Shown here piece after piece: positions 9,416-19,840 of a stretch of DNA of 30,251 nt; the first letter of the stretch is position 1, and each line of letters begins with the position of its first letter. The stretch is from CAZQKL01 sp964593895 [NCBI: uncultured bacterium] (GTDB lineage: Bacteria; DYJV01). The notes beneath the pieces are model-generated. The model ran no database searches. It saw only the letters and a program-made list of their open reading frames with translations, and was not told the origin of the DNA. A program made the position numbers and the translations under genes. The stretch lies in the NCBI GenBank assembly GCA_964593895.1, contig CAZQKL010000008.1:1-30251 (forward strand), given 5' to 3'.

Positions 9416-10625
9416 ATGTAGAATTTTAAGTTTAGGTAAAAAAGAGGAATTATACAATGAAATAAAAGAGATGGTAAATCCTACTGATATTGGAGCAAAA
9501 AAGGTTAGTGAAAAAGGAATTCATTTTAATATTTTAGTGAAAAATTTAAAAAATATTGCTGCAAACATTTTAAAACAGGAAATGTTATCTCTTGGAGCTG
9601 ATTGTGTTGTCCCAAAAGATGCTCTTGATTTATCTATTCCTTACTGTAATGTAATATTAACAGGAAATTTGAAACATTTTAGACTTTTATCTGCTAAATT
9701 AAAACTTCAACCATTTGGACTAAAAACTCTTGGGAAAGAAATTTTAAAAACAATTGAAAATTATTACAGAGAAGAATTTAAGCTTTATTCAAAAGATAGA
9801 GAAATTTTATTAAAAAAAGAAAAAACTTACATAATGGGAATACTTAATGTAACTCCAGATTCATTTTCTGACGGAGGAGAATATTTCTCAATTGATAAAG
9901 CTTTAAAAAGAGTTGAAGAAATGGTTGAAGAAGGTGCTGACTTTATTGATGTTGGTGGAGAATCAACAAGACCTGGAGCCAAAAAAGTTCCACTTGACGA
10001 AGAATTAAAAAGAGTAATCCCTGTAATTGAAAATATTTCCAAAAAATTCCCAGAAATCCCAATATCTATTGATACATATAAAGCAAAAGTTGCAAAAGAA
10101 GCAATTTCAGCAGGAGCATGGATAGTAAATGATATTTCTGGACTGCAATTTGATGAAGAAATGGTTAAAGTAATTAATAATGAAAAAGTTCCAGTAATAA
10201 TAATGCATATTAAAGGCACACCTGAAAATATGCAGAAAAATCCAACATACAAAAATTTAATTAGCGAAATTTTTGAATATTTAAAAAAATCAATAGATAA
10301 AATTGCTGAAAATGGAGGAGATACGCAAAATGTAATTATTGACCCAGGCATAGGATTTGGAAAAACATTTGACCACAATCTTGAAATTTTAAACAGATTA
10401 AGTGAATTCAAATCCTTTGGGCTTCCTATTTTAATAGGTGCAAGTAGAAAATCATTCATTGGAGCAATTTTAAATGAACAGGACCCAAAAAAAAGGGTCA
10501 TTGGAAGTTTAGCAGTTGCAGCAATTTCCTCAATTAAAGGTGCAAAAATTTTAAGAGTTCATGATGTAAAAAAAACTTATGAAGTTTTAAAAGTCGCTGA
10601 TTGTATTAGAAACCAACATGTTTGA
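9396..10625 (+). CDS. folP: Dihydropteroate synthase with an extra N-terminal domain
   Basis: FolP joins para-aminobenzoate to 6-hydroxymethyl-dihydropterin diphosphate to make dihydropteroate in folate synthesis. The catalytic TIM barrel begins at about residue 144 with [17 protein letters not shown] and continues with [37 protein letters not shown] and GASRKSFIG, all typical. Before it lie about 140 residues (including [13 protein letters not shown] and [12 protein letters not shown]) that classical DHPS of about 270-280 residues lacks. A similar N-terminal extension occurs, as I recall, in other bacterial DHPS proteins; its function is unknown to me. The TTG start at 9396 has a strong ribosome site and overlaps ftsH by 20 bases; the stop overlaps cdaA by 8 bases. 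Confidence 0.93.
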   Translation: MEKKRFECRILSLGKKEELYNEIKEMVNPTDIGAKKVSEKGIHFNILVKNLKNIAANILKQEMLSLGADCVVPKDALDLSIPYCNVILTGNLKHFRLLSAKLKLQPFGLKTLGKEILKTIENYYREEFKLYSKDREILLKKEKTYIMGILNVTPDSFSDGGEYFSIDKALKRVEEMVEEGADFIDVGGESTRPGAKKVPLDEELKRVIPVIENISKKFPEIPISIDTYKAKVAKEAISAGAWIVNDISGLQFDEEMVKVINNEKVPVIIMHIKGTPENMQKNPTYKNLISEIFEYLKKSIDKIAENGGDTQNVIIDPGIGFGKTFDHNLEILNRLSEFKSFGLPILIGASRKSFIGAILNEQDPKKRVIGSLAVAAISSIKGAKILRVHDVKKTYEVLKVADCIRNQHV

Positions 10626-11403
10626 ATCTTTAAAAGAGCTAATTTCTGTTATTAGATGGACAGATGTATGTGATATTTTGATTGTTAGTTTCATTTTCTA
10701 TAGAATTCTTCTGTTTATTAAAGGAACAAGAAGTGCTCAGATAATAATTGGCCTAATTTTTATTTTTATTCTTTATCAACTTTCTAACACATTTGGACTT
10801 CTAACTTTAAACTGGCTACTTAATAATTTTCTTCAGTCAATCATTATAATTATTGTAATTCTTTTCCAGCAAGATATAAGAGTAGCTTTAAGCAGATTTG
10901 GGAAAAATATTCTTGTGAAATCATCTGAAACAATGACAGATATTGGTGTAATTGATGAAATTGTTAAAGCATGCGTATCATTATCTTTTAAAAAGATTGG
11001 AGCATTAATATTAATTCCAAGGGAAACTGGACTTAAAAACTTAATAGAAATTGGACATGAAATAGATGCTGTTGTATCAAAAGAGCTTCTTGAGACAATT
11101 TTTGTTCCTGCAACTCCATTACATGATGGAGCGGTCTTAATTGAAGAGGGAAGAATAAAAGCTGCAGGTTGTTTTCTTCCTCTAAGCACCAATCCAGATA
11201 TAAGCAAAGAACTTGGAACACGCCACAGAGCTGCAATAGGAATAACTGAAGAATCTGATGCAGTTACAGTAGTGGTTTCAGAAGAAACTGGAAATATCTC
11301 TGTTGCAGTAAATGGAAAACTTACAAGAAATCTTGATTCAGATTCTTTAAAAAGAGTCCTTAAAAACCTAATAATTGAATCAAAAGGGATTAAGAAAAAA
11401 TAA
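10618..11403 (+). CDS. cdaA: Diadenylate cyclase CdaA (c-di-AMP synthase)
   Basis: CdaA joins two ATP molecules into the second messenger cyclic di-AMP. The 261-residue protein has the family layout: three hydrophobic segments (about 18-34, 40-55 and 62-84) anchor it in the inner membrane, and a cytoplasmic DisA_N domain follows. The catalytic DGA (170-172) and RHR (202-204) motifs are intact, so it should be active. The ATG lies inside the end of folP (8-base overlap). Its TAA shares a base with the ATG of cdaR, its usual regulatory partner, with glmM next. This three-gene order is the known c-di-AMP/cell-wall module of Firmicutes. Earlier names are dacA and ybbP. Confidence 0.96.
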   Translation: MFESLKELISVIRWTDVCDILIVSFIFYRILLFIKGTRSAQIIIGLIFIFILYQLSNTFGLLTLNWLLNNFLQSIIIIIVILFQQDIRVALSRFGKNILVKSSETMTDIGVIDEIVKACVSLSFKKIGALILIPRETGLKNLIEIGHEIDAVVSKELLETIFVPATPLHDGAVLIEEGRIKAAGCFLPLSTNPDISKELGTRHRAAIGITEESDAVTVVVSEETGNISVAVNGKLTRNLDSDSLKRVLKNLIIESKGIKKK

Positions 11404-12347
11404 TGGGAAAAATTAAAGATATAATATTTGAAAACTGGCAGTATAAACTTCTTGCACTTGGTTTTGCAATATTCTTCTGGTATGTTGTAATAGGTCAGCA
11501 GAAATCTGAGATAACTCTTGAATTTCCAATAGAATTCCAAAATGTTCCTGAAAATTATGTAATAATTAACAATCCAGTAAGAAAAGTATCAGTGCTTTTA
11601 AGTGGACCAAGTCCAATAATTAAAACTCTGTCAAAAGAAAATTTATCTTTTCCAGTTGATTTAAGTAAAGTTAAAATAGGGAGAAATGAAATATATCTTT
11701 TGCCTCACATGTTAAAACTTCCAAAAAAGATAAAAGTTAAATTTATAAATCCATCAAGGCTGGAAATTGTTATAGATAAACTTGAAACAAAACAGGTCCC
11801 AGTTATTCCAACAATTATTGGTAAGGTAAAACCTGGATATAAAATTACTTCAATAAATGTTACCCCACCTGTTGTAAGTATTGTATGCATAAGTAAAGAA
11901 TTAAAAAATTTGGATATTGTTCACACAGATGAGATAAATGTTAATGGAAAGAAGGAAAGCTTTGAAATCAGTGTTCCTGTTGAGATAAATTTAAAGTATC
12001 TAAAAAGCATCTCTCCTCAAAATGTTAATGTAAAAATTGTAATTTCAGAAGATATTGTGAAAAAAACTTTTAAAAATGTAAAAATTAAAGTAAAAAAAGA
12101 TATAAACCTTGATAACTATTCTATAGAAATTTTTCCAAAAACAGTTAACATAACAGTTAGCTTGAACAAAATTTTTGAAAAAATCATAACTAAAAAAGAT
12201 ATTGAACCTTATATTGAGATAACATCTGTTCAAGATGGAGATTACAAGATTAATGTAAATTTACCTAAAAATGTTAAACTTGAAGCAGTTGTGCCAGAGG
12301 AGGTAAGTGTAAAATTTTTACAAAGGAAAAGAAGAGGTAGAAAATGA
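11403..12347 (+). CDS. cdaR: CdaR / YbbR-domain regulator of CdaA
   Basis: This 314-residue protein starts with a single membrane helix (about 13-28, LALGFAIFFWYVVI) and continues as an extracytoplasmic chain of roughly three YbbR-like domains. Each is rich in beta-strand-type sequence with patterns such as FPIEFQNVPENYVI, VPVIPTIIGKVKPGYKI and FEISVPVEINLKYL. In Firmicutes CdaR binds CdaA at the membrane and tunes its activity. Sequence similarity is weak in this family, so the call leans on the position between cdaA and glmM, sharing one base with cdaA (TAATG) and four with glmM (ATGA). The coupling suggests matched amounts of the three proteins. Confidence 0.88.
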   Translation: MGKIKDIIFENWQYKLLALGFAIFFWYVVIGQQKSEITLEFPIEFQNVPENYVIINNPVRKVSVLLSGPSPIIKTLSKENLSFPVDLSKVKIGRNEIYLLPHMLKLPKKIKVKFINPSRLEIVIDKLETKQVPVIPTIIGKVKPGYKITSINVTPPVVSIVCISKELKNLDIVHTDEINVNGKKESFEISVPVEINLKYLKSISPQNVNVKIVISEDIVKKTFKNVKIKVKKDINLDNYSIEIFPKTVNITVSLNKIFEKIITKKDIEPYIEITSVQDGDYKINVNLPKNVKLEAVVPEEVSVKFLQRKRRGRK

Positions 12348-13693
12348 GAAAACTTTTTGGAACAGATGGTATTAGAGGAAAAGCAAATAGTTATCCAATG
12401 ACAAGTGAAGTTGCTTTATCTCTTGGAAGAGCTATTTCAATAATTTTCAGAAACAGTTCATCTCAAAAAATATTAATTGGAAAAGATACCCGCCTATCAG
12501 GTTATATGATTGAATCAGCTCTTGTATCTGGAATATGCTCAATGGGAGGAAATGCATACCTTGTTGGTCCACTACCAACTCCAGGAATAGCTTTTTTAAC
12601 TGCAAATATGAGAGTAGATGCAGGAGTTGTAATTTCAGCATCTCATAATCCATACTATGACAATGGGATAAAAATTTTCTCTTCAGATGGATTTAAACTT
12701 CCTGATGAAATAGAAGAAAAAATTGAAAAAATAATGAATGAAAATGACTATGAAAAATTTATTCCAGCACCTGATAAAATTGGAAGGGCATTTAGAATTG
12801 ATGATGCTGTTGGTAGATATGTTGTTTATTTGAAAACTACTTTCCCGAAAAAATATAATTTAAAAGGATTGAAAATAATTTTAGATTGCGCAAATGGAGC
12901 AACCTATAAAGTTGCTCCTGAAGTATTTTACGAACTTGGAGCTGAAATTGAAACAATTGGAACAGAGCCTGATGGCATAAACATTAATAAAAATTGTGGT
13001 TCAACTGATACAAAAAAGTTGCGGGCCAAAGTAATTGAAACTGGCGCTGACTTAGGAATAGCTTTTGATGGAGATGGAGATAGAGTTATTTTAATTAATG
13101 AAAATGGAGAGGAGATTGATGGTGATTACATAATTGGTTTTTGTGCTGAATATTTAAAAAGAAAGGGAAAATTAAAAAATAATGCAGTTGTTCTAACACC
13201 TATGAGCAATTTTGGACTTGAAAAATTTTTAAATAAAAAAGAGATTAAAATTATTAAAAGTCAAATTGGAGATAGATATGTTATTGAAGAGATGATAAAA
13301 AATGATTTAATTTTAGGTGGAGAACCATCTGGACACATTATATTTCTTGAACACAACACAACTGGTGATGGAATAATTACCGCTTTGCAGGTTTTGAAAA
13401 TTTTAATTGAAGAGGATAAACCTGTAAGTGAGATTAATAAAATTTTTTCAAAATTTCCTCAAGTGCTTGAAAATGTAGAAGTTGAGAAAAAAGTTCCTTT
13501 TGATGAAATTGAAGGTTTTAAAGATAAACTAATGGAATTTGAGAAATTAATTGAAAATAGAGGAAGAATTTTTGTAAGGTATTCAGGGACAGAAAATAAA
13601 ATGCGAATTATGGTTGAAGGGGATGACCTTCAGGAAGTAAAAATGATTGCAAAAGAACTTGCAGATATTGTTAGAGAAAAAATTGGCAAATAG
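12344..13693 (+). CDS. glmM: Phosphoglucosamine mutase
   Basis: GlmM converts glucosamine-6-phosphate to glucosamine-1-phosphate on the way to UDP-GlcNAc, which feeds peptidoglycan and lipid A. The phospho-serine loop SASHNP is at residues 98-103, with Ser100 as the phosphorylated residue. The metal-binding loop DGDGDR, the sugar-specificity loop GGEPSGHI and the phosphate-binding RYSGTE are all intact, and 449 residues is the normal length. The ATG overlaps the cdaR stop (ATGA), with AGAGG upstream. In Gram-positives CdaA can bind and be inhibited by GlmM; the conserved order makes that plausible here but untested. Confidence 0.97.
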   Translation: MRKLFGTDGIRGKANSYPMTSEVALSLGRAISIIFRNSSSQKILIGKDTRLSGYMIESALVSGICSMGGNAYLVGPLPTPGIAFLTANMRVDAGVVISASHNPYYDNGIKIFSSDGFKLPDEIEEKIEKIMNENDYEKFIPAPDKIGRAFRIDDAVGRYVVYLKTTFPKKYNLKGLKIILDCANGATYKVAPEVFYELGAEIETIGTEPDGININKNCGSTDTKKLRAKVIETGADLGIAFDGDGDRVILINENGEEIDGDYIIGFCAEYLKRKGKLKNNAVVLTPMSNFGLEKFLNKKEIKIIKSQIGDRYVIEEMIKNDLILGGEPSGHIIFLEHNTTGDGIITALQVLKILIEEDKPVSEINKIFSKFPQVLENVEVEKKVPFDEIEGFKDKLMEFEKLIENRGRIFVRYSGTENKMRIMVEGDDLQEVKMIAKELADIVREKIGK

Positions 13694-13706
13694 GAGGTAA
13701 TTTCAA

Positions 13707-14426
13707 ATGGCAAATCTTGGAGTTAATGTTGACCATGTTGCAACAGTTAGACAGGCAAGAGGAATTGATGAACCAGACCCAGTTTATGCTGCAATGATTG
13801 CAGAAGAAGCTGGTGCAACATGCATTACTGTTCATTTAAGGGAGGATAGACGTCATATCCAAGATAGAGACCTCTACATTTTAAAGCAAGTTGTTAAAAC
13901 CAAATTAAATTTGGAAATGGGTTTATTTGAAGATGTAATTGAAGTTGCCCTAAAGGTTAAACCTCATAATATAACAATTGTTCCAGAGAGAAGACAGGAA
14001 TTAACAACAGAAGGTGGACTTGATGTTGTTAAATATTTTGATGATATAAAAAAGTATGTGGAAATTTTTAATAAAGAAGGTATCACTGTAAGTCTATTTA
14101 TTGACCCAGAAATTGACCAGATAAAAGCATCAAAAGAAACAAATGCTCAGGCAGTTGAGCTACATACTGGAAGATATGCTGATGCAAAAGATGAAAATAC
14201 TCAAAAACAGGAACTTGAGAGAATTATTAAAGCTTCAGAGGAGGTTTTAAAAAATAATCTAATTCTTAATGCTGGTCATGGATTAAATTACAGAAATGTG
14301 GTGCCTGTTGCAAGAATAAAGGGAATGAATGAATTAAATATTGGCCATAGCATTGTTGCAAGAGCAATTTTTGTTGGATTTAAAGAAGCAGTAAAAGAAA
14401 TGGTTTATCTTGTAAGAGGATATTAA
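13707..14426 (+). CDS. pdxJ: Pyridoxine 5'-phosphate synthase
   Basis: PdxJ condenses 1-deoxy-D-xylulose-5-phosphate with 3-amino-2-oxopropyl phosphate to form pyridoxine 5'-phosphate in the DXP-dependent vitamin B6 pathway. The 239-residue TIM barrel starts with the signature [17 protein letters not shown] and includes [34 protein letters not shown] and LNAGHGLNY, all conserved. The AGGAGG at 13692-13697 overlaps the glmM stop codon and lies 9 bases before the ATG. Its presence implies a Pdx-type de novo B6 route rather than PdxS/PdxT, although no other B6 gene is in view. Confidence 0.97.
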   Translation: MANLGVNVDHVATVRQARGIDEPDPVYAAMIAEEAGATCITVHLREDRRHIQDRDLYILKQVVKTKLNLEMGLFEDVIEVALKVKPHNITIVPERRQELTTEGGLDVVKYFDDIKKYVEIFNKEGITVSLFIDPEIDQIKASKETNAQAVELHTGRYADAKDENTQKQELERIIKASEEVLKNNLILNAGHGLNYRNVVPVARIKGMNELNIGHSIVARAIFVGFKEAVKEMVYLVRGY

Positions 14427-14428
14427 TC

Positions 14429-15973
14429 ATGGAGAATAATTACGATTCAATTTTAATACTTGATTTCGGCTCTCAATACACTCAACTAATAGCAAGAAGA
14501 ATTAGAGAACTTCACGTTTATTGCGAAATTCATCCATATAACTGGAGCTTGGAAAATATAAAAAGATTTAACCCTAAGGGGATAATACTTTCAGGTGGGC
14601 CTTCAAGTGTTTATGATAAAGATGCTCCTTTAATAGAGAAAAAAATTTTTAACTTAAATTTGCCTATTTTAGGAATTTGTTATGGAACTCAACTTATAGT
14701 TTATCTTTTTGGTGGTGAAGTTACAAAAGCTGAAAAAAGGGAATATGGTTTTGCAGAAATTGAAATTAAAGAAGAAAATGAATTATTTTCAGAAATTCCT
14801 AAAAAATTTTCAGTATGGATGAGCCACGGCGATATAGTTAAAAAATTACCAGAAAATTTCATTCCAATTGCAAAAACATCAAATTCGCCCTTTGCTTCAA
14901 TTAGAAGTAAAGATAAAAAAATATGGGGAGTTCAATTTCATCCAGAAGTTGTTCATACAAAATTTGGAAAAGAGATTCTTTCAAATTTTGTGTTTAAAAT
15001 ATGTAAATGTTCTCCAACTTGGGATATGGGCTCTTTTCTTGAATATCAGATAAAAAATATAAAAGAAAAAGTAAAAAATGAAAAAGTTATATGTGCACTT
15101 AGTGGTGGTGTTGATTCAAGTGTTACCGCAATGCTCATTCATAAAGCAATAGGAGAAAATCTATACTGTATATTTGTTGATAATGGTTTAATGAGAAAAA
15201 ATGAACCTGAAAAAGTTGTGAAATTATTCAAAGATAAATTTCATCTAAATTTAATTTTTGTTGATGCAAAAAGGTTGTTTCTTGAGAGATTAAAAGGTGT
15301 AACTGACCCAGAGAAAAAAAGGAAAATTATTGGAAATACATTTATAGAAGTTTTTGAAAAAGAAGCAAAAAAACTTGGAAATATAAAATTTCTTGCTCAA
15401 GGCACATTATATCCAGATGTTATTGAAAGTGTGCCATTTAAGGGACCATCTGCAACAATAAAATCTCATCACAATGTTGGAGGATTGCCTGAAAAGATGA
15501 AACTTGAATTAATTGAACCTTTAAAAGAATTATTTAAAGATGAAGTTAGAGAACTTGGAAAACAATTAGGGTTACCAGATGAAATAATTTATCGTCAACC
15601 TTTTCCAGGACCTGGACTCGCAGTAAGAATTATTGGTGAAATAACTGAAGAAAAATTAAATATTTTAAAGGAAGCTGATGATATAATTGTAAGTGAAATA
15701 AAAAATGCAGGTCTTTACAGAAAAATTTGGCAGAGCTTTGGTGTTTTATTATCAATTAAAAGTGTGGGAGTTATGGGAGATGAAAGAACTTATGAATATG
15801 TTATTGCCATTAGAGCTGTTCATAGTGTTGATGGTATGACAGCAGATTGGGTAAAACTTCCATATGAACTTCTTGGAAAAATTTCAAATAGGATAATTAA
15901 TGAAGTAAAAGGTATTAATAGAGTTGTTTATGATATATCCTCCAAACCACCTGCAACAATTGAATGGGAATAG
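14429..15973 (+). CDS. guaA: GMP synthase (glutamine-hydrolysing)
   Basis: GuaA aminates XMP to GMP using ATP and ammonia from glutamine. The N-terminal class I amidotransferase domain (about 1-190) has the catalytic cysteine in GICYGTQ (Cys84) and the histidine and glutamate in FHPEV. The ATP pyrophosphatase domain has SGGVDSS. The C-terminal dimerisation domain ends in the family's conserved [14 protein letters not shown], so the protein is complete at 514 residues. It begins 2 bases after pdxJ behind AGAGGA. The last 46 bases overlap the 3' end of uvrA on the other strand. A TIGR-type two-subunit archaeal form is excluded by the fusion of both domains. Confidence 0.97.
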   Translation: MENNYDSILILDFGSQYTQLIARRIRELHVYCEIHPYNWSLENIKRFNPKGIILSGGPSSVYDKDAPLIEKKIFNLNLPILGICYGTQLIVYLFGGEVTKAEKREYGFAEIEIKEENELFSEIPKKFSVWMSHGDIVKKLPENFIPIAKTSNSPFASIRSKDKKIWGVQFHPEVVHTKFGKEILSNFVFKICKCSPTWDMGSFLEYQIKNIKEKVKNEKVICALSGGVDSSVTAMLIHKAIGENLYCIFVDNGLMRKNEPEKVVKLFKDKFHLNLIFVDAKRLFLERLKGVTDPEKKRKIIGNTFIEVFEKEAKKLGNIKFLAQGTLYPDVIESVPFKGPSATIKSHHNVGGLPEKMKLELIEPLKELFKDEVRELGKQLGLPDEIIYRQPFPGPGLAVRIIGEITEEKLNILKEADDIIVSEIKNAGLYRKIWQSFGVLLSIKSVGVMGDERTYEYVIAIRAVHSVDGMTADWVKLPYELLGKISNRIINEVKGINRVVYDISSKPPATIEWE

Positions 15974-18567
15974 AGATATTTACCTGTATAGCTTTTTTCA
16001 CATTTAACTAAATCTTGAGGAGGACCTGCAAAAACAACCTCCCCTCCTTTATCTCCACCTTCTGGACCAAGGTCAATAATATAATCTGCACATTTTATTA
16101 CTTCAAGATTATGTTCAATAACAACAATTGTGTTGCCTTTATCCCTCAACATAAAAAGAACCTTCAAAAGATTTTTTATATCATAATAATGTAGTCCTGT
16201 TGTTGGTTCATCAAGAAGATAAATTGTTTTTCCAGTATCTTTTTTGGAAAGTTCTTTTGTCAACTTTATCCTTTGAGCTTCCCCTCCAGATAAAGTTGGT
16301 GCTGGCTGGCCTAATTTTAAATATCCAAGCCCAACTTCTTTTAAAACTTCTAATTTCCTTTTAATATGAGGTATATTTTTAAAAAATTCGTAAGCTTGAT
16401 TTACTGTCATATCAAGAACATCTGCTATGCTTTTATCTTTATACTTTACTTGAAGTGTATCTCTGTTAAATCTTTTTCCATTACATTCATCACACTTTAT
16501 ATAAACTTCTGGCATAAATAACATTTCTAATTTTATCATTCCATCTCCTTTGCACTTTTCACATCTACCACCTTTAACATTGAAGCTAAATCTTCCAGGT
16601 TTGTATCCACGCATTTTTGCAAGTGGCACTTTGCTAAATAACTCTCTAATTGGAGTAAAAACACCTGTGTAAGTTGCAGGATTTGAACGGGGAGTTCTTC
16701 CAATTGGAGACTGGTCTATCATTATTACTTTATTAATTAAGCCATTGGTTTCAATTTCATCAAATAATTGGGAAGTATCAATCCTTTCTCTGTTTAAAAT
16801 TTTCCTCAATCCTTTATAGATTACCTCATTTAAAAGTGTGCTTTTACCAGAGCCTGAAACTCCTGTAATACATACGAATGCTCCAACTGGAATTTTAACA
16901 TTAATATTCTTTAAATTAAAAGCCTTTGCCCCTTTAATTTCTATAAATTTTTTAAAATTTTTTATCCTTTTAGGCGAAGAAATTTTTAACTTTCCTGAAA
17001 GATATTTCCCAGTATATGAATTTTTTATATTTTTCAATTTATCTGGTGTGGTTGCAGCAACTATATAACCACCTTTAACTCCAGGTTCAGGACCAAGGTC
17101 AATTACAAAGTCTGCAGACTTTATAATATCAATGTCATGTTCAACAACAATTACAGTATTACCAGCTTCTTTTAAATTTTTTAAAGTTTCTATTAATTTA
17201 TGAGTATCTCTTGGATGAAGTCCTATACTTGGTTCATCAAGAACATAAATAACTCCTGATAATTTTGAACCTATTTGAGCTGCAAGCCGTATTCTCTGGC
17301 TTTCTCCACCACTTAAAGTTGATGACCTTCTATTAAGAGTAATATAATCAAGACCTACTTTTTCAAGAAATTCAAGCCTGTTTTTTATTTCAGATATGAT
17401 TTTACCGCCAATTTCAAGCTCTCTCTCTGTAAACTTCTGCTCATTTAGAAATTTCAAAGCATCTGAAACTGTAAGTTGTGTAAATTCATAGATATTTTTC
17501 CCTTTGAATTTAACAGATAATGCTTCCTTTTTTAATCTTGCACCTTTACATTCAGGACATGTTTTTTCAATTAAAAATTTATTTAAAAGATTTTTTAATT
17601 TTATCCTTTTTTCTGGAGAAACTTCAAAATTTTTCCATCTAAAATATGCATCTTGAATATAATAAAAATCGTATTCTGATTGAAAAGCTGAATATTCATC
17701 AATTTCTGTTATAAAACCAATGCCTTTACATTTTGGACATGCTCCATATGGATTATTAAAAGAAAACAATCTTGCTGAAACTTCAGGATAACTTATTGAA
17801 CAATAAATACATGCAAACTTTTCTGAAAAAAATATTTCTTTTTTTTCATCAACAATTTCAACTTTTATAAGTCCATTTGCAAGATTAAGTCCTGTTTCAA
17901 TAGAATCTGTTAATCTGTTTTCTATGCCTTTTTTAATTATTAATCTATCAATAATTACATCAATTTCATGCTTTTTATTTTTATCAATGTTTATTTCTTC
18001 TTCAAGAAAATGAATTTTACCATCAACCTTTACTCTTGTAAAACCATTTTTCAGCAAATCTTTAAAAAGAGCTTTAAATTCACCCTTTTTTTGCCTTACA
18101 ACAGGAGCATAAATTATTATTTTTGTTTTTTCAGGAAATTTCATAATTTCATCAACAATCTGCTGAGGAGATTGTTGAGTAATTTTTCTTCCACATTTAT
18201 AACAGTAAACTTCTCCTAAATTTGCATAAAGTATTCTCAAATAATCGTAAATTTCAGTTACAGTAGCAACTGTTGAACGAGGATTTTTTGAAACTGTTTT
18301 CTGTTCAATAGAAATTGCAGGGCTTAAACCTTCAATTGAATCAACATCTGGCTTTTCCATTAATTCTAAAAACTGACGGGCATAAGTTGAAAGAGATTCA
18401 ACATATCTTCTTTGACCTTCTGCATAGATTGTATCAAATGCAAGAGATGACTTTCCTGAACCACTAAGACCTGTGATAACTACTAACTTGTTTTTAGGGA
18501 TATCTATGTTAATGTTTTTTAAATTATGCTGTCTTGCTCCCCTTATCTGAATAAATTCGTAGGCCAT
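15928..18567 (-). CDS. uvrA: UvrABC system protein A, compact form with a tail antisense to guaA
   Basis: UvrA is the dimeric ABC-type ATPase that finds bulky DNA damage and loads UvrB in nucleotide excision repair. Both nucleotide-binding modules are present: Walker A GLSGSGKS (33-40) and GVSGSGKS (569-576), with signatures [11 protein letters not shown] and [11 protein letters not shown]. Zinc ligands are at Cys253/256/277/280, in the CPEC at 337-340, and in the later RCEKCKGDG...KCDECNGKR module. At 879 residues it is shorter than the usual 930-950; most of the difference is between Cys280 and Cys337, about 57 residues where the E. coli protein, as I recall it, has roughly twice that. The usual end (SYTGKYL) is followed by about 14 extra residues encoded antisense to guaA. 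The start shares a base with the tyrS stop (TAATG). Confidence 0.96.
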   Translation of the reverse strand: MAYEFIQIRGARQHNLKNINIDIPKNKLVVITGLSGSGKSSLAFDTIYAEGQRRYVESLSTYARQFLELMEKPDVDSIEGLSPAISIEQKTVSKNPRSTVATVTEIYDYLRILYANLGEVYCYKCGRKITQQSPQQIVDEIMKFPEKTKIIIYAPVVRQKKGEFKALFKDLLKNGFTRVKVDGKIHFLEEEINIDKNKKHEIDVIIDRLIIKKGIENRLTDSIETGLNLANGLIKVEIVDEKKEIFFSEKFACIYCSISYPEVSARLFSFNNPYGACPKCKGIGFITEIDEYSAFQSEYDFYYIQDAYFRWKNFEVSPEKRIKLKNLLNKFLIEKTCPECKGARLKKEALSVKFKGKNIYEFTQLTVSDALKFLNEQKFTERELEIGGKIISEIKNRLEFLEKVGLDYITLNRRSSTLSGGESQRIRLAAQIGSKLSGVIYVLDEPSIGLHPRDTHKLIETLKNLKEAGNTVIVVEHDIDIIKSADFVIDLGPEPGVKGGYIVAATTPDKLKNIKNSYTGKYLSGKLKISSPKRIKNFKKFIEIKGAKAFNLKNINVKIPVGAFVCITGVSGSGKSTLLNEVIYKGLRKILNRERIDTSQLFDEIETNGLINKVIMIDQSPIGRTPRSNPATYTGVFTPIRELFSKVPLAKMRGYKPGRFSFNVKGGRCEKCKGDGMIKLEMLFMPEVYIKCDECNGKRFNRDTLQVKYKDKSIADVLDMTVNQAYEFFKNIPHIKRKLEVLKEVGLGYLKLGQPAPTLSGGEAQRIKLTKELSKKDTGKTIYLLDEPTTGLHYYDIKNLLKVLFMLRDKGNTIVVIEHNLEVIKCADYIIDLGPEGGDKGGEVVFAGPPQDLVKCEKSYTGKYLYSHSIVAGGLEDIS

Positions 18568-19769
18568 TACAATATCTTAACTTTTTTAATCCTTTTCTTT
18601 CCAAGTTTTATTACTCCTTCAAATCCTTTTTCAAGTTCAAGACTTTCATTTGTAATTTTTTCCCCATCAATCTTCAATGCCCCCTGTTTAATCAATCTTC
18701 TTGCTTCACTTGTTGAAGATGCCATTTTTGTATCTTTCAATAATTGACAAATCCAAATTTTATCAGAATTTATGTTCACTTCAATAGTTGGAATTTCATC
18801 AACTGGTATCTCCTTTTTTGAAAAAACTTTTATAAAATATTCTTCTGCTTCCTTTGCCTTTGAATATCCATGAAATCTTGAAACAATTTCAAAAGCAAGT
18901 TTTTTCTTCGCATCCATTGGATGGATTGTGCCATTTTTTATACCTTCTTTTAATTTTATAAAATCCTCATAAGAAATATCACTTAAAAGCTCATAATACC
19001 TAATCATTAACTCATCACTTATTGACATTAATTTCCCATACATTTCATTTGGTGGCTCATTAATTCCAATATAATTTCCGAGAGATTTACTCATCTTCTG
19101 CTTACCATCAAGACCCTCAAGAATTGGCATAGTAAGTATACACTGAGGTTCCTGGCCATAATATCTTTGAAGATGCCTTCCAACAAGAAGATTAAATTTC
19201 TGGTCTGTGCCACCAAGCTCTATATCAGCTTCAAGAGCTACAGAATCGTATCCTTGAAGTAATGGATATATAAATTCATGAATTGCTATTGGTATATTGT
19301 TTTTAAATCTATTTGCGAAATCATCTCTCTCAAGCATTCTTGCTACTGTGTATTTTGAACAGAGTTTAATAATATCAACAGCTGTTAATTTCCCAAGCCA
19401 ATGACTATTAAAAACTATCTTTGTTTTTTTCTCATCAAGGATTTTAAATATCTGCTCTTTGTAGGTTTCTGCATTCTTTTTGACTTCTTCCTCTGTAAGC
19501 GGTTTTCTTGTTTCACTCCTTCCAGAAGGGTCTCCAATCATTCCTGTAAAATCCCCAATTAAAAAATAAACTTCATGACCGCAATCTTGAAAATGTTTTA
19601 ATTTCTGAATTAAAACAGTATGACCAAGATGCAAATCTGGTGCTGTTGGGTCAAATCCTGCTTTAACTTTAATAATTTTTTTTCTCTTTATTTTATCTAT
19701 TAGCTCCTGTTCAGTTATTATCTCTTCAGCACCTTTTTTTATTAAATTCATCTGGTCTTGTATATTCAT
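18567..19769 (-). CDS. tyrS: Tyrosine--tRNA ligase
   Basis: TyrRS attaches tyrosine to tRNA-Tyr. The class I HIGH motif is HLGH (residues 47-50, within [12 protein letters not shown]) and the second signature is KMSKS (QKMSKSLGN). A C-terminal S4 RNA-binding domain (about 335-400, with [18 protein letters not shown]) completes the 400-residue protein. The [15 protein letters not shown] version points to the TyrZ-like branch of bacterial TyrRS. The chosen start at 19769 has GAGGTG six bases upstream; the frame stays open a further 60 bases upstream, but that stretch holds the promoter. uvrA follows with a one-base overlap, so the two form an operon. Confidence 0.96.
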   Translation of the reverse strand: MNIQDQMNLIKKGAEEIITEQELIDKIKRKKIIKVKAGFDPTAPDLHLGHTVLIQKLKHFQDCGHEVYFLIGDFTGMIGDPSGRSETRKPLTEEEVKKNAETYKEQIFKILDEKKTKIVFNSHWLGKLTAVDIIKLCSKYTVARMLERDDFANRFKNNIPIAIHEFIYPLLQGYDSVALEADIELGGTDQKFNLLVGRHLQRYYGQEPQCILTMPILEGLDGKQKMSKSLGNYIGINEPPNEMYGKLMSISDELMIRYYELLSDISYEDFIKLKEGIKNGTIHPMDAKKKLAFEIVSRFHGYSKAKEAEEYFIKVFSKKEIPVDEIPTIEVNINSDKIWICQLLKDTKMASSTSEARRLIKQGALKIDGEKITNESLELEKGFEGVIKLGKKRIKKVKIL

Positions 19770-19773
19770 TTTA

Positions 19774-19779
19774 CACCTC
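19774..19779 (-). promoter_or_regulatory. ribosome binding site fixing the tyrS start
   Basis: Read on the minus strand, GAGGTG precedes the ATG at 19769, with the GAGG core six bases away. This supports 19769 over an in-frame ATG at 19829, which would lie in the promoter. Confidence 0.7.
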
Positions 19780-19800
19780 GCACCAATTTTAGTCGTGTGG

Positions 19801-19829
19801 GTTATATTATATTCTAAATGGAATTTCAA
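19801..19829 (-). promoter_or_regulatory. sigma-70-like promoter for tyrS-uvrA
   Basis: On the minus strand TTGAAA (19829-19824) is followed after exactly 17 bases by TATAAC (19806-19801), five of six matches in each box. Transcription would start near 19794, giving a leader of about 25 bases. No equally good promoter is visible in the forward direction for the divergent permease gene, which shares this 71-base gap. Confidence 0.6.
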
Positions 19830-19840
19830 CAGGAAACTGG

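Noticed and set aside
9827-10501. Long minus-strand open frame opposite folP
   Set aside because: It lies wholly antisense to the conserved DHPS barrel, has no ribosome site and its protein resembles no family; it is a by-product of the codon use.
10833-11540. Long minus-strand open frame opposite cdaA and cdaR
   Set aside because: It spans the junction of two clear genes and has low-complexity composition, so it is a shadow.
16010-16060. GGAGG...CCTCC complementarity near the uvrA end considered as a terminator
   Set aside because: It is inside conserved uvrA codons, the loop is long and no T-run follows.
19770-19829. Upstream in-frame extension of tyrS
   Set aside because: The extension covers a good -35/-10 pair, and the GAGGTG site points to the ATG at 19769.
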